A DNA stretch of 64,000 nucleotides from Nostoc sp. ATCC 43529 (GCA_003326205.1 LWTK01000038.1:116857-180856); one strand, 5' to 3'; shown: positions 52,354-62,256, numbered from the stretch's first letter. The notes: generated by a model not told the origin, from the sequence alone. Made by a program: numbers and translations.

Positions 52354-53328
52354 TTAAGCTTGACAAAGAATTAATCCAAACCACTGCTTGGGATCTGTCC
52401 AAGTTTTCAAGGTTTTGAGTTTGTGTCTCTCCAATTGTTTTCGCATATTTGCTAAATCAAACTTGCGCGAAATTTCCGTGAGAATACTTTCTCCATTTTT
52501 AAAGGAGACTTCTAAATTTAGCGCTTCTAGAGATACCCGATGACTCTTTTGGCAATGCAGATACATCTCAATTTGAGCATCAGTTTGGTTATAAATAGCT
52601 TGATGAGTAAATAAACTGAGGTTAAAATTGCCTTGAAAACGCCAATTTAAATGTGACAGTATATTCAAGTTAAAAGCAGCCGTTATTCCCTGACTGTCGT
52701 TATAAGCTGGCTCTAAAATTTCCTTGGGTTTTTGTAAATCAATCCCCAACAAAAAGTAATCGCCTGTTTGTAAAGTTTGAGAAATTTGTCTTAAAAAATT
52801 ATCACATTCTTGTGGGTTAAAATTCCCCAGAGAACTGCCCAAGAAAAAAATCATCCGTGATGCGGCAAAAGTTGATTCTAGTTTTGCTAAGGCTTGTTCG
52901 TAGGTTCCTATTAAACCCTCAATAAAAAATTCTGGATATTTTTGTTGTAGCTTTAGTACGCTCGATTGAAGAATTCCTCGACTAACATCGATGGGTATAT
53001 ATCTACAGTAACTGGCAATTTTTTGGTAAGCATTTAACAAAAATATAGTTTTTGTGGAACTGCCACTGCCTAATTCTACAAGTTCACAAGTACCTGTCAT
53101 TTGAGCAATTTCATCAGCATATTGCTGCAAAATCAATGCTTCTGTTCGTGTTGGATAATATTCTGGTAATTCACATATTTCTTCAAATAATTCTGAACCG
53201 CGATCGTCGTAAAAATATTTTGGGGGTATGCTTTTCGGGGTTTGAGTTAATCCTTGAATGACATCTAGTCCCTCGTTAGATAGAGCTTGATAATGGTCAT
53301 TCAAAATTTTTAGAGATTTTGTTAACAT
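52354..53328 (-). CDS. egtD: EgtD, L-histidine N-alpha-methyltransferase
   Basis: A 324-aa SAM-dependent enzyme that trimethylates histidine to hercynine, the first step to ergothioneine. Family motifs: IPPKYFYDDRGSELFEEICE, LPEYYPTRTEALIL, the SAM-binding ELGSGSSTKTIFL, then IFFLGSSLGNFNPQE and NDSQGITAAFNLNIL. TEISRKFDL near the C-terminus carries the Glu-x-Ser pair that binds the histidine in studied EgtD. With the sulfoxide synthase at 49462-50799 it suggests ergothioneine synthesis; a C-S lyase (EgtE) is not present in the window. It is transcribed first of the group. Confidence 0.95.
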   Translation of the reverse strand: MLTKSLKILNDHYQALSNEGLDVIQGLTQTPKSIPPKYFYDDRGSELFEEICELPEYYPTRTEALILQQYADEIAQMTGTCELVELGSGSSTKTIFLLNAYQKIASYCRYIPIDVSRGILQSSVLKLQQKYPEFFIEGLIGTYEQALAKLESTFAASRMIFFLGSSLGNFNPQECDNFLRQISQTLQTGDYFLLGIDLQKPKEILEPAYNDSQGITAAFNLNILSHLNWRFQGNFNLSLFTHQAIYNQTDAQIEMYLHCQKSHRVSLEALNLEVSFKNGESILTEISRKFDLANMRKQLERHKLKTLKTWTDPKQWFGLILCQA

Positions 53329-53861
53329 TATCTGAATGTGCTGATTTCCTGATTTAATTCTTCAATATTACAGATTTAAAATTTAATAGCAAGCATGATT
53401 TTAAAAGAAATTCATAACTTCTTCTTATATACTAAAAGTCAATCGGAATAGTGTAGTATTATTTTGCTGAAATAATTCAGTCATCAGCTAATAGTCCTCT
53501 TTCTTGGCTCTGTATTAGAGAATAATTTCATCCTTTGCAAGTATTAATTTTAAGGGAAACAGGCTATTTAACCATAATTTTATAAAATAAAGTCGCAAAA
53601 ATTTTGTTTCAAAATCGACTTCTATTTTTCTTTACTCAGAGTAATTAAATAATGGAAAGTGAGTGGGTGAGAATAAACAAAACTATATTATGAAAGGTAA
53701 ACCATTTTCCAAACTTTGCTGATGAAATATAGCAAATTACAAATGATAATTATTAGAAGTTAGGTTTATTTGTGCCTTTTACTTAGAGTTAAGTTAATTT
53801 AAAAAAATTGTACTTTCTTTGGCGATCGCCAAACCAAACTACTTTTGTGCTTTGGATATAT

Positions 53862-53903
53862 GGCAGGAGGCAGGAGGCAGGAGGCAGGAGGCAGGAGGCA
53901 GAA
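53862..53903. repeat. Heptanucleotide tandem repeat (GGCAGGA x6)
   Basis: Five perfect copies of GGCAGGA plus one variant (GGCAGAA), in the gap between egtD and pnp. Confidence 0.85.
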
Positions 53904-54023
53904 GGTAAAACTATTGCTATTTCTAGCATTCACGCTTGTCATTATGTCCTAACCTATGTGACTACGGCTATATAGCTAAGTTGTGTTGAATTACAAGTAT
54001 TATAAGACTACAAAAATTTTCTC

Positions 54024-54109
54024 AAGTAGGTAGGCTTTTTTAGTTAGTAGTCAGCGATTCATCGCTATTCCTGACTACAAACTTTAAATTCACTTACGCC
54101 TAGCTACTT
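54024..54109. repeat. Inverted-repeat element with inner hairpin
   Basis: Ends AAGTAGGTAGGC (54024-54035) and GCCTAGCTACTT (54098-54109), inverted with one mismatch. An inner hairpin GTAGTCAG (54047-54054) / CTGACTAC (54071-54078) sits inside. The plan is like the element at 21063-21192. Confidence 0.6.
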
Positions 54110-54178
54110 AGTGTCTGCAATAAATTCTGTGTAATTAATTTAGAGAAGCATACGGCGATGCCTTCACAGTAGGCATCG

Positions 54179-54208
54179 CGGATTTTAGATTTTATCGATC
54201 TAAAATCC
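54179..54208 (-). terminator. Hairpin downstream of pnp
   Basis: GGATTTTAGAT and ATCTAAAATCC make a perfect 11-base stem just after the pnp stop. It has no clear T-run on the minus strand, so it is a weak terminator or a protecting hairpin. Confidence 0.5.
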
Positions 54209-54218
54209 CAAATCGATT

Positions 54219-56375
54219 TTAACGATTTAGCGCCGCAGCTTCCCTTGCTGCTGCTGCTTGATCTGGGTGGATACCCAAGCGTGTGAGATTAATCCGGCCT
54301 TTGTTATCAATTTCGCGCACTTTGATAATCACTTCATCGCCCACAGCGACTTCATCCTCAACTTTGCCAACGCGGTAGTCAGCTAGTTGAGAAATATGAA
54401 TCATGCCTTCTTTTCCAGGCAAAAATTCCACAAATGCACCTATTGGTATAATCCGAGTTACGCGCCCTACGTAGACATCCCCTTCGTGCAGCTTGCGGGT
54501 CATGCCTTGAATAATACTACGTGCTTTCTTTGCTTTGCCCTCGTCTACAGCAGAAATTGTTACTGTGCCATCGTCTTCGATGTCAATTTTTGCACCAGTC
54601 TCTTCAGTAATTCCCTTAATAGTCTTGCCTCCGGGGCCAATGACTAGACCAATCATGTCTGAATCAATCTTGATTGTTAACAGACGTGGGGCATAGGGTG
54701 AAGTTTCGGTGCGCGGTTGACTAATGCAAGCGAGCATTTTTTCTAGAATGTGCAACCGGGCTGATTTAGCTTGGTCGATGGCTTGGGCAATAATGTCTAA
54801 AGACAAACCAGAGATTTTCATATCCATTTGCAAGGCGGTAATCCCGGTATCCGTCCCAGCAACTTTAAAGTCCATGTCGCCCAAAAAGTCTTCAATGCCT
54901 TGAATGTCAGTCAGGACACGGACTTCATCTCCTTCTTTAATCAAACCCATTGCCGCACCACTGACGGGTTTGATAATTGGCACGCCAGCATCCATTAAGG
55001 CCAGGGTGGAACCGCACACAGAACCCATTGAGGTGGAACCGTTGGAAGAAAGAACTTCCGATACGACGCGAATCACGTAGGGAAATTGTTCTTTCGGTGG
55101 TAGCACAGGCAACAGCGATCGCTCTGCTAAGGCACCGTGACCGATTTCACGTCTTCCTGGCGCACGTAAGGGTTTGGTTTCCCCGACTGAGAACGGCGGG
55201 AAGTTGTAATGGTGGATGTAGCGTTTGGATTGGTCTATTTGCAAATCGTCATTGAGATTTTGGGCATCTCCTGGTGTACCAAGGGTACAGGCAGATAGTA
55301 CCTGGGTTAAACCCCGATTAAATAAACCGCTACCGTGGACTCGCTTTGGCAAAAGGTCAACTTGACAAGAAACCGGACGGACTTCATCGAGTTTGCGACC
55401 ATCAACGCGGACGTTATCTTCGACAATTTGACGGCGCATGAAGTATTTAGTAATGTCTTTAAATGTATTACCAAGTGCCTTAGAGTTTGCAGTTGCGGCA
55501 ACTTTGATTGGGTCTTCCTCTGGCAGTTCGGCGATCGCAGTTTCAATTTTTTCCTTGACGACATCTAAAGCGGCATCACGTTCGGTTTTACCCAACTCAA
55601 ATTGAGACAGAATTTTTTTAATTTCGTCGTTGGCGCGATCGCGGATATAATTTTCCAGCGTCGCGTCTACTTCTGGTGGTGCTTCTTGCACTAGTTGTAA
55701 ACCGAGTTCTGCGACTAAATCTTCCTGGGCTTTGATTAAATCCCGTACCGCTTCATAACCAAAGTCAATTGCCTCGATAATATCTCGCTCTGGCAATTGA
55801 TTGGCTCCCGCCTCGACCATAATCACACCATGCGGTGAACCTGCTACTATCAGATCCAAATCTCCGGCTTCAATTTCTGCATAGGTAGGATTAATGATAA
55901 AATCATCTCCCACTAAGCCAACCCGCACGGCTGCCATTGGCCCGTTAAAAGGAATCTGAGCAATGAGGGTAGCAATTGAAGCACCTGTAACTGCTAGCAC
56001 ATCGGGTGGCACTAACTCGTCCATCGACAGTGTTAAAGCCACAATTTGCAGGTCGTCACGTAACCATGAAGGAAACAAAGGACGCAGAGGACGATCTATC
56101 AGACGGCTGGTAAGAATTGTTTTTTCTGGTGGGCGACCTTCGCGCCGCATAATTCCGCCGGGAATTCTACCAGCGGCATATAGCCTTTCTTCGTAATCTA
56201 CTGTGAGGGGAAGAAAATCAATGCCTTCTCTGGCTTGCGATCGCGTAGCTGTCACCAAAACAGCTGTATCCCCTGATTCTATCAAAACCGACCCACCAGC
56301 TTGGGGAGCTAGTAGGCCTACTTTCAGTCGAATATCCCGTCCATCGAAGGATATTGACTTATCAACTTCAGCCAT
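54219..56375 (-). CDS. pnp: Polynucleotide phosphorylase
   Basis: A 718-aa PNPase, the phosphorolytic 3'-5' exoribonuclease that also adds heteropolymeric tails in cyanobacteria. It contains two RNase PH domains (residues ~1-220 and ~310-540; [50 protein letters not shown]), a KH domain (~555-615; [19 protein letters not shown]) and an S1 domain (~620-690; [18 protein letters not shown]). Length and order are normal for bacteria. The rpsO gene is not next to it in this window. ATG 56375 gives [14 protein letters not shown], the usual start. Confidence 0.97.
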   Translation of the reverse strand: MAEVDKSISFDGRDIRLKVGLLAPQAGGSVLIESGDTAVLVTATRSQAREGIDFLPLTVDYEERLYAAGRIPGGIMRREGRPPEKTILTSRLIDRPLRPLFPSWLRDDLQIVALTLSMDELVPPDVLAVTGASIATLIAQIPFNGPMAAVRVGLVGDDFIINPTYAEIEAGDLDLIVAGSPHGVIMVEAGANQLPERDIIEAIDFGYEAVRDLIKAQEDLVAELGLQLVQEAPPEVDATLENYIRDRANDEIKKILSQFELGKTERDAALDVVKEKIETAIAELPEEDPIKVAATANSKALGNTFKDITKYFMRRQIVEDNVRVDGRKLDEVRPVSCQVDLLPKRVHGSGLFNRGLTQVLSACTLGTPGDAQNLNDDLQIDQSKRYIHHYNFPPFSVGETKPLRAPGRREIGHGALAERSLLPVLPPKEQFPYVIRVVSEVLSSNGSTSMGSVCGSTLALMDAGVPIIKPVSGAAMGLIKEGDEVRVLTDIQGIEDFLGDMDFKVAGTDTGITALQMDMKISGLSLDIIAQAIDQAKSARLHILEKMLACISQPRTETSPYAPRLLTIKIDSDMIGLVIGPGGKTIKGITEETGAKIDIEDDGTVTISAVDEGKAKKARSIIQGMTRKLHEGDVYVGRVTRIIPIGAFVEFLPGKEGMIHISQLADYRVGKVEDEVAVGDEVIIKVREIDNKGRINLTRLGIHPDQAAAAREAAALNR

Positions 56376-56528
56376 TCAGTTTTTTTTCCTTCTCTTTCGC
56401 TATTCTCTTTCTGTGGCAATCCTAACATTTATGCACTATGGCTGACTTCTGGTACATACAAAGTTAACTGTTGACAGTTGACGCTTAAGACTCATTAGTC
56501 AACAGTTAAGGACATCGATTGGCATCTT

Positions 56529-57074
56529 TCAAGGCAAAGTGCGATACAACATCAGTGCGTCTACCACTTGCTCATTTTCTAGCTTGGCAGCACCGGGAAT
56601 CCGCCCAATAATCTCAAATCCTAAAGACTGCCACAGTCTAATTGAAGCTATATTAGTTTCAAAGACTAAATTGAACATTACTGCCTCGTAGCCCAAGTCT
56701 GCTGCGATCTTGAGCATCGACTCTCCCATGAACCGCCCTATACCCTGACCCCGCAACCTGTCTTGTACAATAAAACCAGCATTGCAAATATGGCTACACC
56801 GACCAGGAAAGTTTGGCTTTAAATAAAATGCTCCCAATATTTCTTTTGGTTTTTGTGTATCATCTACATCTGATGCCCTGACAACAAAGGCATCTTTGCT
56901 TAACCAGTAACTGGAAAATTCTGCTTGGGATAGAGGTTGCTTTTGAGGATAAGTTTTACCTTCAACAATTACACTATTTAATAATGCTCTTACAGCCTCC
57001 TCTTCTTGAGGATACATATAATCTATTTCGTATTTTATACCAAGTCTTAAAACTTTAACAATCGGAAAATCCAT
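56529..57074 (-). CDS. GNAT family N-acetyltransferase
   Basis: A 181-aa acetyltransferase of the GNAT fold, moving an acetyl group from acetyl-CoA to an amine. Core motif A reads GFIVQDRLRGQGIGRFMGES (Q/RxxGxG/A at RGQGIG), followed by AVMFNLVFETNIASIRLWQS, the motif B region in which many GNATs have an Asn. The substrate is unknown. It sits alone between pnp and the SNF2 helicase, on the opposite strand to the helicase, with the promoters of both in a 146-base AT-rich gap. Confidence 0.9.
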   Translation of the reverse strand: MDFPIVKVLRLGIKYEIDYMYPQEEEAVRALLNSVIVEGKTYPQKQPLSQAEFSSYWLSKDAFVVRASDVDDTQKPKEILGAFYLKPNFPGRCSHICNAGFIVQDRLRGQGIGRFMGESMLKIAADLGYEAVMFNLVFETNIASIRLWQSLGFEIIGRIPGAAKLENEQVVDALMLYRTLP

Positions 57075-57220
57075 TATTAATAATGTCTCAATTTATTGAT
57101 AAATTACCAACATATAATTGTATTACAATATATAAATAATTGATAATAAATGTACTGAAGTAGCAAATAAAATCCTGGTAATTGGAATTATTTAATTTTA
57201 CGAGATTTGAGTAGTTAAAA

Positions 57221-60200
57221 ATGGCGATTTTACACGGTAATTGGTTACTAAAAAATCAAAATGGTAGTTTATTTATTTGGGGAGAAACTTGGCGATCGCC
57301 GCGAGTAAATTTGGCGTCGAGTGAATCTGAAGAAATAGCATTACATCCATTGGCAATGACATCGGTTGAGTTAAGCGAGTGGTTGCGTTCCCAAAACATG
57401 CCAATTACCAACTTCATCCAGCAACCCCAAGGTGTAGCTACAACTAATCGGACACGCAAAGCAACTAGTACTATTGAGATTGCTTTACCAACCCACTCCC
57501 AAATCATTGCCCTACCAACTTACATACCAGAAAACACTGGTAAAGAAACAGCAGGAATTTACCCCGTTCATTCTGCTAGTTTCGAGTTAGAAGCAGACTC
57601 ACCACAATATTTACAACCCTGGCGAGTTGAAGGTTTTTGTCTCACCCCCGCCCAAGCAGTAAAATTTCTTGCTGCTGTTCCCCTAAATGCAACTAAAGGT
57701 GAAGATGCCTTTTTGAGCGGAGATTTACGCTTTTGGTCGCAGGTTGCCCGTTGGAGTCTTGATTTAATTGCTAGGAGTAAGTTTTTACCAACTATCAAAC
57801 GGCAATCTGATGGTTCTACACTTGCTAAGTGGCAAGTACTCCTGGACAGTGCTGTAGACGGTAGCCGCCTAGAAAAATTTTCTGCCAAGATGCCCTTGGT
57901 TTGTCGCACCTATCAGGAGGGGATGGGGATTGGGGACTGGGAACTGGGGACTGGGGAGGAGTTTTCCCAATCCCTAATCCCTAATCACCAGTCCCTACTT
58001 TATGTAGACTTTCCTACAGAACCTCAAGAATTGTTGTTGGGATTTCTCAATAGTACGATAGATGCCCAAATACGAGAGATGGTGGGTTTCCAATCGGTGA
58101 TGGAAGGCAAGGCGATTGTGTCTTTACCAGCTGCGGTGCGAGAGTGGTTGCCAGCTTTAACTAGTGCATCTGGTACAGTCAATGCAGAAGCCATTGAAGT
58201 GGAACGACTAGAAGCGGCACTCAAAGCCTGGACTATGCCGCTACAATATCAGCTAACTCTGAAAACTCTGTTTCGTACTTGTTTTCAACTGCGTTCTCCA
58301 GAGTCTGGCGAAACAGATTGGACATTGGCGTATTTTCTACAAGCGGCCGACAATCCAGAGTTTTTGGTGGATGCGGCAACAATTTGGCACAATCCAGTTG
58401 AGCGATTGGTGTATGAAAATCGCACAATTGACCAACCCCAAGAAACATTTTTGCGGGGTTTGGGATTAGCTTCCCGATTGTATCCAGTCCTTGCACCTAG
58501 TTTAGAAACAGAATATCCCCAATCTTTTCGTGTTAACCCCATCCAAGCATACGAGTTTATCAAGTCCGTGGCTTGGAGGTTTGAAGACAGCGGTTTGGGA
58601 GTAATTTTACCTCCCAGTTTGACGAACCGTGAAGGATGGGCAAACCGTTTGGGTTTGAAAATTACTGCCGAAACTCCAAAGACAAAACAAGGACGTTTGG
58701 GGTTGCAGAGTTTGTTGAATTTCCAATGGCAATTGGCAATTGGCGGACAGAACATTTCCAAAGCTGAATTTGATAAACTTGTGGCTTTAAATAGCCCCTT
58801 GGTAGAAATTAATGGCGAGTGGGTGGAATTGCGACCCCAAGACATCAAGACAGCCCAAACCTTTTTCGCTTCCCGCAAAGACCAAATGGCGCTGTCTTTG
58901 GAAGATGCTTTGCGTTTGAGTACAGGGGATACCCAGGTAATTGAAAAATTACCAGTGGTTAGCTTTGAAGCGTCTGGCGCATTACAAGAGTTGATTGGGG
59001 CGCTAACCAATAATCAAGCCATTGAACCTTTGCCCGCACCAGCCAGCTTTCAAGGACAGTTGCGACCTTATCAAGAACGCGGTGCTGGTTGGCTAGCCTT
59101 CTTGGAACGTTGGGGTTTGGGTGCCTGTCTGGCGGATGATATGGGACTTGGCAAAACCATTGAGTTCATTGCTTTTCTTCTACATCTCAAAGAACAAGAT
59201 GCACTAGAAAATCCAACTCTCCTAGTTGGCCCAACTTCGGTTTTAGGTAACTGGGAAAGGGAAGTTAAGAAATTTGCACCAAGTCTGAAAGTTTTGCAAT
59301 ATCACGGTGATAAACGTCCTAAAGGAAAGGCGTTTATAGAAGCAGTTAAAAAGCACGATATAGTCATCACTAGTTACTCGTTGATTCATCGTGATATTAA
59401 ATCATTAGAGACTGTTAATTGGCAGATAATTGTTTTAGATGAAGCCCAAAATGTGAAAAATTCCGAGGCGAAGCAATCAAAAGCAGTGCGGCAATTAGCA
59501 GCGACGTTTCGGATTGCATTGACGGGGACGCCAGTAGAAAATAGGCTGCAAGAATTGTGGTCTATTTTGGATTTTCTCAATCCTGGATATTTAGGCAATC
59601 GGCAATTTTTTCAGCGGCGATTTGCCATGCCAATTGAAAAGTATGGAGATACGGCTTCTTTGAGTCAATTACGTTCGTTGGTTCAGCCATTTATACTGCG
59701 GCGATTAAAAAGCGATCGCGAAATTATTCAAGACTTGCCAGAGAAGCAAGAAATGACAGTATTTTGTGGTTTGACTGCCGACCAAGCCGCACTTTATCAA
59801 CAAGTAGTAGAAGCATCTTTAGCAGGAATTGAATCTGCTGAAGGTTTGCAACGTCGAGGCATGATTTTGGCTTTACTAATCAAACTCAAACAAATCTGCA
59901 ATCACCCAGCACAATATTTAAAACAAACCACATTAGGACAACATCATTCAGCGAAACTGCTGCGGCTAGAAGAAATGTTAGAAGAACTTTTAGCAGAAGA
60001 GGATCGCGCTTTAATCTTCACCCAATTTGCTGAGTGGGGTAAGTTACTTAAACCTCATTTAGAAAAACAACTAGGACGAGAAATATTCTTTTTATATGGC
60101 AGCACCAATAAAAAACAACGCGAGGAAATGATCGACCGTTTCCAACACGATCCGCAAGGGCCGCCGATTATGATTCTTTCTCTAAAAGCAGGTGGTGTAG

Positions 60201-60502
60201 GATTGAATTTAACGCGAGCAAATCACGTATTCCATTTTGATAGATGGTGGAATCCAGCCGTAGAAAATCAAGCTACAGACCGAGTATTTCGCATTGGTCA
60301 AACCCGCAATGTGCAAGTACATAAATTTGTTTGTACTGGCACTTTAGAAGAGAAAATTCACGACATGATTGAAAGTAAAAAACAACTAGCCGAACAAGTG
60401 GTAGGTGCAGGCGAAGAATGGTTGACTGAACTAGATACAGACCAACTTCGTAACTTACTAATTCTTGACCGCAATGCAGTCATTGACGAGGATGAAGGAT
60501 GA
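57221..60502 (+). CDS. SNF2/RapA-type helicase-like ATPase
   Basis: A 1093-aa SNF2-family ATPase. The first ~610 residues hold the bacterial SNF2-associated region; the ATPase core follows: ADDMGLGKTIEFIAF (Walker A, ~640), DEAQNVKN (motif II), LTGTPVENRLQELW (motif III), and the second RecA lobe with MILSLKAGGVGLNLTRAN and DRVFRIGQTRNVQVH. Such enzymes remodel protein-DNA or RNA polymerase complexes. Residues ~235-260 (GDWELGTGEE...NHQSLL) come from an STRR-type repeat read in frame (57919-57997) and interrupt the non-catalytic N-terminal part. The SWIM-finger gene follows 221 bases downstream, a conserved pairing. Confidence 0.93.
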   Translation: MAILHGNWLLKNQNGSLFIWGETWRSPRVNLASSESEEIALHPLAMTSVELSEWLRSQNMPITNFIQQPQGVATTNRTRKATSTIEIALPTHSQIIALPTYIPENTGKETAGIYPVHSASFELEADSPQYLQPWRVEGFCLTPAQAVKFLAAVPLNATKGEDAFLSGDLRFWSQVARWSLDLIARSKFLPTIKRQSDGSTLAKWQVLLDSAVDGSRLEKFSAKMPLVCRTYQEGMGIGDWELGTGEEFSQSLIPNHQSLLYVDFPTEPQELLLGFLNSTIDAQIREMVGFQSVMEGKAIVSLPAAVREWLPALTSASGTVNAEAIEVERLEAALKAWTMPLQYQLTLKTLFRTCFQLRSPESGETDWTLAYFLQAADNPEFLVDAATIWHNPVERLVYENRTIDQPQETFLRGLGLASRLYPVLAPSLETEYPQSFRVNPIQAYEFIKSVAWRFEDSGLGVILPPSLTNREGWANRLGLKITAETPKTKQGRLGLQSLLNFQWQLAIGGQNISKAEFDKLVALNSPLVEINGEWVELRPQDIKTAQTFFASRKDQMALSLEDALRLSTGDTQVIEKLPVVSFEASGALQELIGALTNNQAIEPLPAPASFQGQLRPYQERGAGWLAFLERWGLGACLADDMGLGKTIEFIAFLLHLKEQDALENPTLLVGPTSVLGNWEREVKKFAPSLKVLQYHGDKRPKGKAFIEAVKKHDIVITSYSLIHRDIKSLETVNWQIIVLDEAQNVKNSEAKQSKAVRQLAATFRIALTGTPVENRLQELWSILDFLNPGYLGNRQFFQRRFAMPIEKYGDTASLSQLRSLVQPFILRRLKSDREIIQDLPEKQEMTVFCGLTADQAALYQQVVEASLAGIESAEGLQRRGMILALLIKLKQICNHPAQYLKQTTLGQHHSAKLLRLEEMLEELLAEEDRALIFTQFAEWGKLLKPHLEKQLGREIFFLYGSTNKKQREEMIDRFQHDPQGPPIMILSLKAGGVGLNLTRANHVFHFDRWWNPAVENQATDRVFRIGQTRNVQVHKFVCTGTLEEKIHDMIESKKQLAEQVVGAGEEWLTELDTDQLRNLLILDRNAVIDEDEG
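57919..57997. repeat. Repeat inserted in frame in the SNF2 gene
   Basis: 79 bases composed of GGGGATTGGGGACTGGG-type heptamer-like units and, after GTTTTCCC, the inverted CCCTAATCCCTAATC and CAGTCCC units. It has the composition of the intergenic arrays near 33384 and 33570 but lies within the reading frame, adding ~26 residues. Confidence 0.8.
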
Positions 60503-60523
60503 AATTTAATGCAGACGAGTTAT

Positions 60524-60633
60524 AGCGGTTTTCAATTCAATGGAATACACCCTTACAAAATTAAATCATTGTAGGGGCGCACAGCTCTGGCGCCCCTACC
60601 CGTGTACTTGATTTACCTAAAAAACGCTGTAAG
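60524..60633 (+). repeat. Interspersed palindromic repeat (GTAGGGGCGC family), copy 5
   Basis: Begins TATAGCGGTTTTCAATTC (as at 16313 on the other strand), carries the core GTAGGGGCGCACAGCTCTGG, and ends like copies 3 and 4 with GTGTACTTGATTTACCT and AACGCTGTA. It combines ends of two subfamilies. It fills most of the gap between the SNF2 and SWIM genes. Confidence 0.8.
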
Positions 60634-60723
60634 AAAGTCAAGAAACAATTTCAACAGTACTTCCTGATTTAGGATATTTGCATTTCTTTCAGAATTTATT
60701 ACTTAATTTGAAAAGGTAAAATC

Positions 60724-61560
60724 ATGACTAATTATACTCTTCAAGCTAGTCGAGAATGGTGGTCGCAGCAATGGCTAGATTTACTAGATTCTTATCGCTT
60801 TAAAAAGCGTTTGGAACGTGCTAGAAACTATGCACGCCAAGGAAATGTTTTAAGTATTGAGTTTCAAGGTGCAAAAGTATTAGCTAGGGTACAAGGTAGT
60901 GAAGTGGAACCTTATCAAGTTTCCCTTTCCCTTGAACCTTTTAGCGATGAACAATGGGGTTATATCATTGAAACTATGTCCCAAAAAGCAATTTTCGCTG
61001 CCAAATTGTTGGCGGGGGAAATGCCGCAAAATATAGCAGAAGTTTTCACAGCTAACGGTCTTTCGTTATTTCCTTTTACCCTTTCTGATGTCCATAGTAA
61101 ATGCTCTTGTCCAGATAAAGCAAATCCCTGTAAACATATTGGTGCGATATACTATCAATTAGGCGATCGCTTTAGTGAAGACCCTTTTGTACTCTTTCAA
61201 TTACGCGGACGCACCAAGGAGCAAATCCTCAGCGATTTACGACAGCTACGTAGTGGCAAGATAGAAGCCATAACCTCACAAACGCCTGATGTTCAACAAT
61301 CAATTGCTCACAACAAATACTCGGTAAAAATAGACTCTTTCTGGCAATACAATGAACCACTAGAGTCATCTTTAGTAGTAATTGCACCTTCAGCTAGCGA
61401 GACAATATTAGATGTATTAGGAGCAATTCCTCTAGCAAAGGAAGAGGAAAATGTAGTAAATTTAACTTCCACTGATGTAGTCATGAAGTATTTGAACACA
61501 GTTTACACAGATGTCAGCCAGAAAGCTGTTTTAGCAGCGATGAATGTAGGAGGAAGCTAA
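60724..61560 (+). CDS. SWIM zinc-finger protein, SNF2 partner
   Basis: A 278-aa protein with the SWIM zinc-finger motif CSCPDKANPCKHIGAIYYQL at about residues 121-140 (CxC...CxH). SWIM fingers bind DNA or protein, and in bacteria they are commonly paired with SNF2 ATPases, as here, where the helicase gene lies 221 bases upstream on the same strand. The N-terminal ~120 residues (REWWSQQWLDLLDSYRFKKR and GAKVLARVQGSEVEPYQVSL) are the usual SWIM-associated region. The rest is helical and charged. The role is probably to guide the SNF2 protein to its substrate, by inference. The ribosome binding site AAAGG sits upstream of ATG 60724. Confidence 0.92.
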   Translation: MTNYTLQASREWWSQQWLDLLDSYRFKKRLERARNYARQGNVLSIEFQGAKVLARVQGSEVEPYQVSLSLEPFSDEQWGYIIETMSQKAIFAAKLLAGEMPQNIAEVFTANGLSLFPFTLSDVHSKCSCPDKANPCKHIGAIYYQLGDRFSEDPFVLFQLRGRTKEQILSDLRQLRSGKIEAITSQTPDVQQSIAHNKYSVKIDSFWQYNEPLESSLVVIAPSASETILDVLGAIPLAKEEENVVNLTSTDVVMKYLNTVYTDVSQKAVLAAMNVGGS

Positions 61561-61621
61561 GTTAATTTTAGATTTTGGATTTTAGATTACTTTATAAATG
61601 ATCTCTTAATCGAAAAATCTT

Positions 61622-61807
61622 TTATTGTCCAAACTCAAGCCTAGCCTGTTCTACCAAATCACCTGTCACAACCTCTTGCTGAGCTTGACGAGCCAATGCC
61701 TCAATTCGAGCTTTCGCTTGAGGACGCACAAAAAAGGGAATATTTTGCAACTTTTCTTTTGCTTCAGCTGTCCAGCGCAAAGTGTCGATAAAATTTGATT
61801 CGCTCAT
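61622..61807 (-). CDS. PCP reductase-like small protein
   Basis: A 61-aa protein matching the small domain (PCP_red) that forms the C-terminal end of BchB/ChlB, the subunits of light-independent protochlorophyllide reductase: [20 protein letters not shown], then [15 protein letters not shown] and [14 protein letters not shown]. It is encoded as a stand-alone gene near psbC. Its role is unknown; a chlorophyll-binding or protochlorophyllide-related function is possible. Translation begins at ATG 61807. It is among the shortest genes in the window and easy to miss. Confidence 0.85.
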   Translation of the reverse strand: MSESNFIDTLRWTAEAKEKLQNIPFFVRPQAKARIEALARQAQQEVVTGDLVEQARLEFGQ

Positions 61808-61943
61808 AGTGTTAATTATTTCTGTAAACTATACAATTTTGGATTGAGAATTTTTTTTACTAAAGGGTTTTGTTAACCTGGTTGCTTTATTCATTTTTTA
61901 AATTAGTATTACTAATGTATTACTAAATCGGTCAAGTTAATTA

Positions 61944-62091
61944 AACAGGACTTACGCAATATGTGACTGAAAACCTTATTCAAGCGTAGCGGTAATTCAT
62001 GTAGACGCACAGCGGCTACTCTGCGAGAACGCTAAGAGCGAACCCGCAGGGTATTACCGCTACTTTCGTTATCTTTTGCGTAAGTCCTGTT
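61944..62091. mobile_element. MITE, ~146 bp, with 16-base terminal inverted repeats
   Basis: AACAGGACTTACGCAA (61944-61959) and TTGCGTAAGTCCTGTT (62076-62091) are perfect inverted repeats. The flanks both read TAA, which would fit a 3-base target duplication, as left by some IS5-group elements. A second inverted pair, GTAGCGGTAAT near the left end and ATTACCGCTAC near the right end, lies inside. No transposase is encoded. Confidence 0.8.
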
Positions 62092-62226
62092 AAATATAAA
62101 ACAATAGTAGGGTGCGTTGTCGCAAAGCGCAACACACCTTAATTGATATAGTTTATTGCAGTACCGTTATTTAGATCTACGTCTTACATTTTTTAGGTTG
62201 AGCTACTTAATATCTGCTATTTTTTA

Positions 62227-62256
62227 TAAAAAAAACTCTTGCTTTTACGCAAGAGT
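62227..62256 (-). terminator. Rho-independent terminator of psbC
   Basis: On the minus strand ACTCTTGC pairs with GCAAGAGT across a 6-base loop, followed by eight or more T (62227-62234). It lies 43 bases after the psbC stop and is a textbook terminator. Confidence 0.93.

Larger units (their letters stand above)
53329..54218. other. Long intergenic region between pnp 3' end and egtD 5' end
   Basis: 890 bases with no supported gene, though it should carry the egtD promoter. It contains a heptamer array (53862-53903), an inverted-repeat element (54024-54109), a palindrome with GGCGATGCC/GGCATCGC (about 54148-54178), and a perfect hairpin near pnp (54179-54208). Confidence 0.6.
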
